11,106 nucleotides of DNA from Gallionella sp. (lineage in GTDB: Bacteria > Pseudomonadota > Gammaproteobacteria > Burkholderiales > Gallionellaceae). The DNA lies in the NCBI GenBank assembly GCA_030690245.1, contig JAUYGW010000176.1, forward strand, positions 1 through 11,106, written 5' to 3'. Numbering within the stretch: the stretch's first letter is position 1; the number at the start of each line of letters is the position of its first letter. The position numbers and the translations under genes were made by a program. Below the pieces are notes generated by a model, which saw only the letters and a program-made list of their open reading frames with translations, had not been told where the DNA came from and ran no database searches. Positions 1 to 5,385 of this stretch are shown one piece after another.

Positions 1-427
1 TGAATTTCCAACCGTGTTGGTTGTCGGTGGGGAAGCGGTCATTCACCACCACCGGCCTGGGCGGATTGCGCAGGCGCGACTCGATGGCGTCGAAACGCAG
101 GATGCGGTTCACCTCCGCCACATACAGCGCACCGTCGCGGAACGCCACGCCGTTCGGCGTGTCGAGATCATCGGCGAGAACAATGGCCTGCTCCGCGCGC
201 TTGCCGAGACTGCGATTGGGCAGCGCATAAATCTTGGAGCCGCGCGTGCCGACGAACAGCGTGCCGCCCGGACTCAGCGCCATCGAGCGCGCGCCCGGCA
301 CGTTGTCGGCATAGAGGGAGATTTTGAAGCCGGGCGGCAGCTTGATCTTGTCCAGCGGCAGGTCGCGGGCACTGACGGCCAGGCTGGCGGTTAACAGCAG
401 GATGAAAACGGCGGCTCTCTGAATCAT
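1..427 (-). CDS. PQQ-dependent sugar (sorbosone) dehydrogenase-like protein, 5' part only
   Basis: The first 142 codons of a gene that continues past the left edge of the window. The start is ATG at 427, with an AGGAGGT ribosome binding site (433-439) five bases upstream. The protein opens with a signal peptide (about residues 1-20: two positions of charge, then a leucine/alanine-rich core ending near VSA), so export to the periplasm is expected. The mature part begins with LPPGFKISLYADNVPGARSM, followed by beta-propeller-like segments such as GTLFVGTRGSKIYAL and GVAFRDGALYVAEVNRILRF, and the visible part ends in HGWKF. This is the usual N-terminal pattern of soluble six-bladed glucose/sorbosone dehydrogenases, which oxidise sugars using PQQ. 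The catalytic and PQQ-binding residues lie outside the window, so substrate and activity cannot be judged. It lies 46 bp downstream of the DUF167-like gene on the same strand and may share its transcript. Confidence 0.8.
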   Translation of the reverse strand, partial: MIQRAAVFILLLTASLAVSARDLPLDKIKLPPGFKISLYADNVPGARSMALSPGGTLFVGTRGSKIYALPNRSLGKRAEQAIVLADDLDTPNGVAFRDGALYVAEVNRILRFDAIESRLRNPPRPVVVNDRFPTDNQHGWKF

Positions 428-473
428 GCTGCACCTCCTGTGATGATGGAGTAACAGAGTTACGTTGTATAAT

Positions 474-770
474 TTACGCGTCCCCATGCAGCGGGATCAT
501 CGCGGGCAGCCGCTTCGGCGCGGTGATGCGCAGTTGCTTGTTGATATTGTAAACCCCGAACACCGCCGTGATCGAACTCTCGAGAACCTGAAACTTTTCC
601 GCCAGAAAACTCACCATATACGCGGTAGCCCGACCGCGCACCGGGTTTTCGGCGACATGTATCTCCAACTGCTTGCCGATGACCTTGCCGATCTTGGTTT
701 TTTTGGCGCACGGACGACCGAGAATATTCAGCATCAGCGTATCTCCTTCCCAATGGCAAAACGATTGCAT
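474..770 (-). CDS. DUF167 (YggU-like) family protein, 98 aa
   Basis: A small basic protein resembling the DUF167/COG1872 family. The pattern fits along its length: WEGDTLMLNILGRPCAKKTKI (residues 7-27), then a second strand with LEIHVAENPVRGRA, then MVSFLAEKFQV, and a final KQLRITAPKRLP. The molecular function of the family is not established. Two start codons have good ribosome binding sites. ATG at 770 (AGGAG five bases upstream) gives 98 aa and keeps the whole first strand of the fold. ATG at 734 (AAGGAGAT six bases upstream) gives 86 aa and would cut into it. I chose 770 because it gives the family's usual length of about 95-100 aa. The common PVxGKAN motif reads PVRGRAT here. A perfect hairpin sequence touches the upstream ribosome binding site. 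The stop is TAA at 474-476. It follows the large ATPase gene by 84 bp on the same strand, but nothing shows that the two work together. Confidence 0.65.
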   Translation of the reverse strand: MQSFCHWEGDTLMLNILGRPCAKKTKIGKVIGKQLEIHVAENPVRGRATAYMVSFLAEKFQVLESSITAVFGVYNINKQLRITAPKRLPAMIPLHGDA

Positions 771-779
771 CAACACTCC

Positions 780-800
780 TGCAAAGTGAGCACCTTTGCA
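780..800 (-). promoter_or_regulatory. Hairpin/inverted repeat abutting the DUF167-gene ribosome binding site
   Basis: TGCAAAG – 7 bases – CTTTGCA is a perfect 7-bp inverted repeat. On the minus-strand transcript the last base of its 3' arm is the first A of the AGGAG ribosome binding site used by the ATG at 770. It could act as an mRNA hairpin that affects start-site access, or as a dimeric-regulator operator. No run of T follows, so it is not a classic terminator. The sequence is seen directly; the role is inference. Confidence 0.4.
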
Positions 801-854
801 CACCGATTGCGGCTCAATATTTCAACATGTGCGTGAACACGCTTAATGCCCAAG

Positions 855-3800
855 TCACACCACCTTCTGTTTCTTTATAACAGCACGTTTCTTTTTTGTT
901 TTTTTACCGATCAAACGCTCGAACATATGTTTTGCTGCACCCTGAATTTCCGGTTCCAGCTCGGCCAGCATATCCGGGCGATTGGTCAGGGCAGCTTCGA
1001 AGGCCAGCAGCATGGGGCGGGCATGTTTTTCATAGCCGAGGTCGCGCATCGCATCGAGTACGGTTTTGGCGTGCTGGGCATTTTTCAGCAACTGAGCCAG
1101 GAAAGACTCGATGAACTGCACGCTAACCAACGAAGCGGCGATGTCCGCTGATTCGGAGAGCAGGCGACTCAAGGCTTCGCGCAGGGCGGGCTGGTTGTTG
1201 GCCTCCAGCGCTTGCTGGACGGTATTTGTGCAAACCAATGTTGCCACATTTATACGTATGTCCATGCAGATTGGCTTAAGTTCGGCATCCGATTCTTCAG
1301 CACAAGAAAGTGCGGCTATCGCCTCGTTGAACTTACCTCCCGCAAGTAGCAGCAAGCTCAAGATAAACCACGCCCTTCCCATTTCAGGGACCAGCTCAAT
1401 CACCTTTCGCAAGGCAATTTCGGCCTCAGCATTACGTTTCGTTAGCATCAACAAATTACCAAGAAGAAACCATGCATTCGCATCAGCCGGTTCGAGTTCT
1501 ATTGCCTTGCGCAAGGCAGCTTCCGCTTCATCGTAGCGATTCAGCTTTAATGTCAGCAATCCGCTGAGAACAATCCAGAGATTCGCATTAGTCGGTTCAA
1601 GATCAATCGCTTTGCGAAAAGCTGTCTCTGCTTCCTCGTAACGGTTTAATTTATCGGAAAGCAAACGACCAAGTTTGAACCAAGGCCATATATCTGTTGC
1701 ATCGAGCTTAATCGCTTCGCGATAGGCAACTTCGGCCTCATCATAGCGAGTCAGCTTATCGGCAAGTAAATTTCCCAGATTTGTCCAAGTCATATCATTT
1801 GCAGGATTGATATCAATAGATTTGCGATAGGCAGCCTCAGCCTCTTCATAGCGTTTTAACTTATCATCCAGCAAATACCCCAAGCCGTTCCATGGAAAAC
1901 CATCTTCCGGAGCAAGTTCTATCGACTTGCGGAAGGCTGCCTCTGCTTCTAACAAGTTGCCACTCATGCTATGCAGCAATGCACCAAGCTCATACCATGC
2001 CCGCGATGATTCGCCTCGGGCAATAGCTACGTCTAGCGCCTGTTGCGCATAGGCGAATCTCTTGGAGCGGCGCATCGCCCCTGCTACGTTGGCCCATTCG
2101 GTGGAGTCCGCTTCGTTCGCATATTTCAGCCCCCAGTCCAGCCAGTTTTGTGCATCCGCATCGTTGGTGATTTTGACCGTTTTCCTTGCTCCCAGCAGCC
2201 GCCACACCATCGCCCGGCAAGCCGACTTTTCCTTTGCTCCCGTGCAAGCTGCCTCTGCATCTTGTGGAGTGAGCTGGGGCAGAGGCAGCAAGCCGCCTGT
2301 GCGTTTACTAAACAGCAGCGCCAAGTCTTTTTCCAAAAGCCCATGGCGCAGTAACCTTTGTCGTTCCCCGTCGAAACGCGAGCGCAAACTTGCCGCCTCT
2401 TTTTTAGCCAAATTTTTATTGCATAGCGCCTGCACACTGGCCTGTTTCTGCTCCGCTCGCATTTCAACCGAACCGAGCAGCGCATTCTGTTCTTCGTCGC
2501 TTAGGCTGCTTTTGCATTTTTGCAATTGCTCGCGCATGCGTGCAATTTCTGCGTTCTCTTCTGACAAGTCGCCGGAGGGGAGGTAGTCGCCTATCTCACC
2601 GCCATGCACTTTCAGATGTTGCAGCAGGCGATCCATGCCATAGGCTTCCAGTCCCTTGCGCAATGGTTCAGCGCAAACCGCACCGGCCACAGCGAAGGCG
2701 AACCGTGCATCGGACAGCGGGCTCGCACCATTATCTTCGCCCATATGCGCCTGCAATTCTTCAACATCGAACATGGCTTCGAGAAATTTGGTGAGATCAA
2801 TCACATTCTGGCGGATGCGGCGCGTGCTGCGCATTTGCAGCCACAGGCGGAACAGTTGTTCGGCGATGCGGTATTGGGTGCGACCATGGGCGGCGGATTT
2901 TTCCACCAAACCTTCGCGCTCCAATATATCCAATTGCGCCGATACGGTGCCAGTGGGCAAATCGGCATATGCGCCGATCTCGGCGGCAGTGTGACCAAAA
3001 CGCAGGCTGCTGCCATCGCCGGGATGGCGCACGGCCAGAGCGTGCATGACCACCTGTGCCTGTTCCGACATGTCTTCGAAGCGCGCCTTGTAGTAAGGCG
3101 TGGTGATATCCATCAGGCGCTCGAAATCCTCGACGGCGCGGCTGCCAGGGCCGTTGCGCAACAGGTCGAAAATCAGACCCAATGCGCGCGGGTTGCCGCC
3201 GGTCAACTCAAACAGCGCTTCGATGCGGCTCGGGCGGTCATGCAAGCGCTGTTTTACTTCGGGTACGTCTTGAGCATCGGCCAGGCGCTCCAGCACTTGG
3301 CGTACTTCTTCCAGCGCCAGTTTGCCCAGACGTTTTGGGATAAAGAAATCATAGAAAGCTTTGTCGTAATCGGTGAACGGTTCGGAGAGGCGCACCGTGC
3401 CGCCGATGACAATGGGCGCGGTATTGGTAGACAAGGCTTCGCGCAATTCCCAGTAGGCGGCGGCATGGGGGTCTTTGAGCTTGCGCCCGGATTTGTCTAT
3501 GCGTTGGAACACGAGGTCGAGGTTATCGACCAACAGCACCGGGCGGCGCTTCAGTTCCGCGCAGGTTTGCAGCAATAGTTTTAGACCGGCATCGGCGGGC
3601 GCTTTTTCGCTACCGCTTTTGGCCTTGTCTATGGCTGCGTCCAGACGCTCGGCCTGTTCGTCCTGCTCCAGATGATCCAGTTCATCTGCCAAAGCATCGC
3701 AGGCAGCCCACCAGAAATCGGACAGGTTTTTCACCTGATACAGTTCTTCCGGGAAGGACAGGGCAATCAGGTGATCGCACAGGTCGGTATCGCGACGGAC

Positions 3801-4010
3801 GGAAACTGCAAGGCGCTTGAGCAGCGTGGTCTTGCCCGCCCCGCGCACACCGACCAACAGGTAGTGTTGCACCGTGCCTTTGCGTGGTGCGCGCGCCAGC
3901 TCACCGCGCAGGAAGGTGAATTCTTCCGTGCGGGCGACGAAATTGGCGACGAGGGCATCGTCGCTGAGCCAGTCCGGGTTGTAATGGTGATGGGCCGCAA
4001 CTGTGCTCAT
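855..4010 (-). CDS. Large STAND/AAA-like ATPase with winged helix, coiled coil and TPR array, 1051 aa
   Basis: Second gene of a two-ATPase operon. ATG at 4010 overlaps the stop of the upstream gene (ATGA) and has GAGGAGGG seven bases before it; an open frame upstream of this is not needed. Visible order: P-loop NTPase (about 20-290) with Walker A GVRGAGKTT (54-62), Walker-B-like PVLLVDNLD (157-165) and the GGNPRAL motif (271-277) seen in MNS/STAND-type ATPases; a winged-helix-like segment (about 340-395, LPTGTVSAQLDILEREGLVE); a charged, probably coiled-coil stretch (about 482-560); a TPR array (about 669-905) with mostly 35-residue repeats; a helical tail; and a lysine/arginine-rich C-terminus (1036-1049). 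No transmembrane segment or nuclease, protease, TIR or other effector is recognisable. Asn163 replaces the usual acidic residue after the Walker B aspartate, so hydrolysis may be weak or differ from its partner. TPR arrays usually bind protein partners, so a sensor or scaffold role is inferred. Its DNA shifts from GC-rich in the ATPase part to much more AT-rich in the TPR part. Confidence 0.8.
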   Translation of the reverse strand: MSTVAAHHHYNPDWLSDDALVANFVARTEEFTFLRGELARAPRKGTVQHYLLVGVRGAGKTTLLKRLAVSVRRDTDLCDHLIALSFPEELYQVKNLSDFWWAACDALADELDHLEQDEQAERLDAAIDKAKSGSEKAPADAGLKLLLQTCAELKRRPVLLVDNLDLVFQRIDKSGRKLKDPHAAAYWELREALSTNTAPIVIGGTVRLSEPFTDYDKAFYDFFIPKRLGKLALEEVRQVLERLADAQDVPEVKQRLHDRPSRIEALFELTGGNPRALGLIFDLLRNGPGSRAVEDFERLMDITTPYYKARFEDMSEQAQVVMHALAVRHPGDGSSLRFGHTAAEIGAYADLPTGTVSAQLDILEREGLVEKSAAHGRTQYRIAEQLFRLWLQMRSTRRIRQNVIDLTKFLEAMFDVEELQAHMGEDNGASPLSDARFAFAVAGAVCAEPLRKGLEAYGMDRLLQHLKVHGGEIGDYLPSGDLSEENAEIARMREQLQKCKSSLSDEEQNALLGSVEMRAEQKQASVQALCNKNLAKKEAASLRSRFDGERQRLLRHGLLEKDLALLFSKRTGGLLPLPQLTPQDAEAACTGAKEKSACRAMVWRLLGARKTVKITNDADAQNWLDWGLKYANEADSTEWANVAGAMRRSKRFAYAQQALDVAIARGESSRAWYELGALLHSMSGNLLEAEAAFRKSIELAPEDGFPWNGLGYLLDDKLKRYEEAEAAYRKSIDINPANDMTWTNLGNLLADKLTRYDEAEVAYREAIKLDATDIWPWFKLGRLLSDKLNRYEEAETAFRKAIDLEPTNANLWIVLSGLLTLKLNRYDEAEAALRKAIELEPADANAWFLLGNLLMLTKRNAEAEIALRKVIELVPEMGRAWFILSLLLLAGGKFNEAIAALSCAEESDAELKPICMDIRINVATLVCTNTVQQALEANNQPALREALSRLLSESADIAASLVSVQFIESFLAQLLKNAQHAKTVLDAMRDLGYEKHARPMLLAFEAALTNRPDMLAELEPEIQGAAKHMFERLIGKKTKKKRAVIKKQKVV
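1298..2003 (-). repeat. Tandem TPR-coding repeats, period about 105 bp
   Basis: This stretch of the large ATPase gene encodes TPR units aligned on (K)LxRYxEAExAxRKaIxLxP. The KLxRY anchor recurs at residues 717, 752, 787 and 822, exactly 35 residues (105 bp) apart. A further unit at 858 is shifted by one residue, and more diverged units lie on both sides (about 669-716 and 880-905). The canonical TPR is 34 residues; the extra residue sits in the DKL(K/T/N)R turn. Copies differ at many synonymous positions, so they are not recent identical duplications. Confidence 0.75.
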
Positions 4011-5227
4011 AGCGTGTCCCTCCTCAGCCACCAGCGCCGCAAGGGTTCGAGGCGGAAGCGGTAGCGCTTCACACCCGATGTTTCTTCCGCCCACCAATAA
4101 GCATCGCGCAACAGAATGTCGCGCAGGCGGATGAAGGTTCGTTTCGCCTCGTCGGGAGTGGCGTTGCTCATACGCTCTTGCAGTTTGGCCAGCAGGGCTT
4201 CCGCGCGCACACCAATGGGATCGCGCGCGGCCAAGTTGAGCAAGGTCAGTGCATGATCGGCATCGGCCTTGCTGAGTTGTATGGTGAGACGCTTTTCCCA
4301 GTGATGGAAATCGTTATCGGCACCGGGTTGCACCATGATGTCCATGGCCTGTTCGATCAGGCTGGGCGGGTCATCGTCCGGATGCTCAGCCATGAGCACA
4401 CGCAAATGATGAAATGCCATCTGCAAGTAATAGGGCTGCGGCCATTGCACGGCCGCGACAATGTGCCGCGCCTCTTCATCTGAAAGTTCGATGTTGTAAC
4501 TGGTTGCAAGTTCGGCGAGCATGGCGATGGCCACGTCATCGCTGTATGCCGCCAGCCCCTGATGGCTCATGCTGTTGATGGTGTCTGCCATGCCGTGTTC
4601 TTGCACCAGCGTATCGAGGCCGACAGAACCCGATACCAGCCAGCGTACCTTGCGCACATCCGGCAAGGCCCGCACGTCGTTGCGGAACCAGTCGAGAAAA
4701 CGGCGCACGCGCAGCACGCCGTTTTGCGGATCATTGCGTATGACGTTGAACAGCATGATCGGCAACTCATCCACGTAGATCAGCCAGCGCTCATCTGCAT
4801 GTGCAATCAGGTGCAACACATCTGAGGCCACCTTGGTCCAGTCTTCGGCTTCGCCGTTACCCAGCTTTACGCTGACCGATCCCGCAATTTCGACTGATTT
4901 GATGCGTCCGCTTACCTTGCCGAACGCATCGCCGATAGCGCTCTTGGCTTTTTCTGAAAACGAAGCCAACTCCGGTGTAAGCGCCGCCTCCAGCTTATCG
5001 AGAAATTCGCGCTCATTCGTACATGAAGCGACGTTGATTTCAATTGCGCGCCAACCTTCGTTGCGCACCGCCGCCATGACGGCGCGCGCGGTCGATGTCT
5101 TACCGATGCGGCGCGGGCCGAGCAACAATATGTCATCGTTGGCAAGAATTTCCCGCAGATGCGAGACTACTTTCTCCCGACCGTAAAAATTATCTCCCTC
5201 TACGGGTGAACCAGCAATATTATCCAT
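4007..5227 (-). CDS. AAA/STAND-like P-loop ATPase, 406 aa, first gene of the ATPase operon
   Basis: The protein opens with MDNIAGSPVEGDNFYGRE, the N-terminal pattern of the archaeal-type ATPase/AAA_16 group (MNS clade of STAND-like NTPases). Walker A is GPRRIGKTS (37-45). Walker B is WLIYVDEL (148-155) with the canonical Asp153-Glu154. RWLVSGSVGLDTLV (195-208) fits a sensor strand, and residues 225-300 look like the helical lid. The C-terminal third is helical and ends in a tryptophan- and arginine-rich YRFRLEPLRRWWLRR (388-402), typical of the winged-helix end of this group. No effector domain is visible. ATG at 5227 was chosen because AAAGGGG (5233-5239) lies five bases upstream; GTG at 5233 is in frame but overlaps that site. 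The stop overlaps the start of the 1051-aa ATPase by 4 bp, so the two are very likely translated together and may form a complex. A promoter with an inverted repeat lies just upstream. The family call is by motif; the biological role is unknown. Confidence 0.8.
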   Translation of the reverse strand: MDNIAGSPVEGDNFYGREKVVSHLREILANDDILLLGPRRIGKTSTARAVMAAVRNEGWRAIEINVASCTNEREFLDKLEAALTPELASFSEKAKSAIGDAFGKVSGRIKSVEIAGSVSVKLGNGEAEDWTKVASDVLHLIAHADERWLIYVDELPIMLFNVIRNDPQNGVLRVRRFLDWFRNDVRALPDVRKVRWLVSGSVGLDTLVQEHGMADTINSMSHQGLAAYSDDVAIAMLAELATSYNIELSDEEARHIVAAVQWPQPYYLQMAFHHLRVLMAEHPDDDPPSLIEQAMDIMVQPGADNDFHHWEKRLTIQLSKADADHALTLLNLAARDPIGVRAEALLAKLQERMSNATPDEAKRTFIRLRDILLRDAYWWAEETSGVKRYRFRLEPLRRWWLRRDTL

Positions 5228-5256
5228 GAACACCCCTTTGAATTAAACGCAAAGGA

Positions 5257-5284
5257 ATCTTAGCACTAAATTTTTATAGTGCAA
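5257..5284 (-). promoter_or_regulatory. Sigma70-like promoter of the ATPase operon with a spacer operator
   Basis: On the minus strand TTGCAC (5279-5284) and TAAGAT (5257-5262) are separated by 16 bases, a fair match to -35 and -10 boxes. A start around 5250 would give a leader of about 23 nt with the AAAGGGG ribosome binding site in it. A perfect inverted repeat, GCACTA – 8 bases – TAGTGC (5263-5282), runs from inside the -35 box to the edge of the -10 box. A repressor bound there would block RNA polymerase. The surrounding 5228-5385 region between this operon and polA is AT-rich and holds no other gene that I can see. Confidence 0.55.
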
Positions 5285-5385
5285 AGAATTTTTTGTATGG
5301 AATTCACTTGCGCTATTGAACTTATTTTAAATCATAAAGTTAGTAAAATTGCAATGGGGTGGCGCAATGACCATTCAACAAAAAA

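Noticed and set aside
451..463. Small palindrome GTAAC-AGA-GTTAC before the dehydrogenase gene.
   Set aside because: Only 5 bp per arm with no clear promoter around it; such repeats are common by chance.
831..842. Palindrome GCGTG-AA-CACGC just after the large ATPase gene, as a terminator.
   Set aside because: The stem is short, the loop is only two bases, and no T-run follows on the minus strand.
1298..2003. Regularly spaced similar DNA blocks as a CRISPR array.
   Set aside because: The 105-bp period is an exact multiple of three, and the blocks encode TPR units within an open frame; repeats are imperfect and there are no spacers.
4011..4097. In-frame N-terminal extension of the large ATPase (29 extra residues starting with MVGGRN).
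   Set aside because: It overlaps the upstream ATPase gene. ATG at 4010 has a strong ribosome binding site and an ATGA overlap, and the extension shows no domain pattern.
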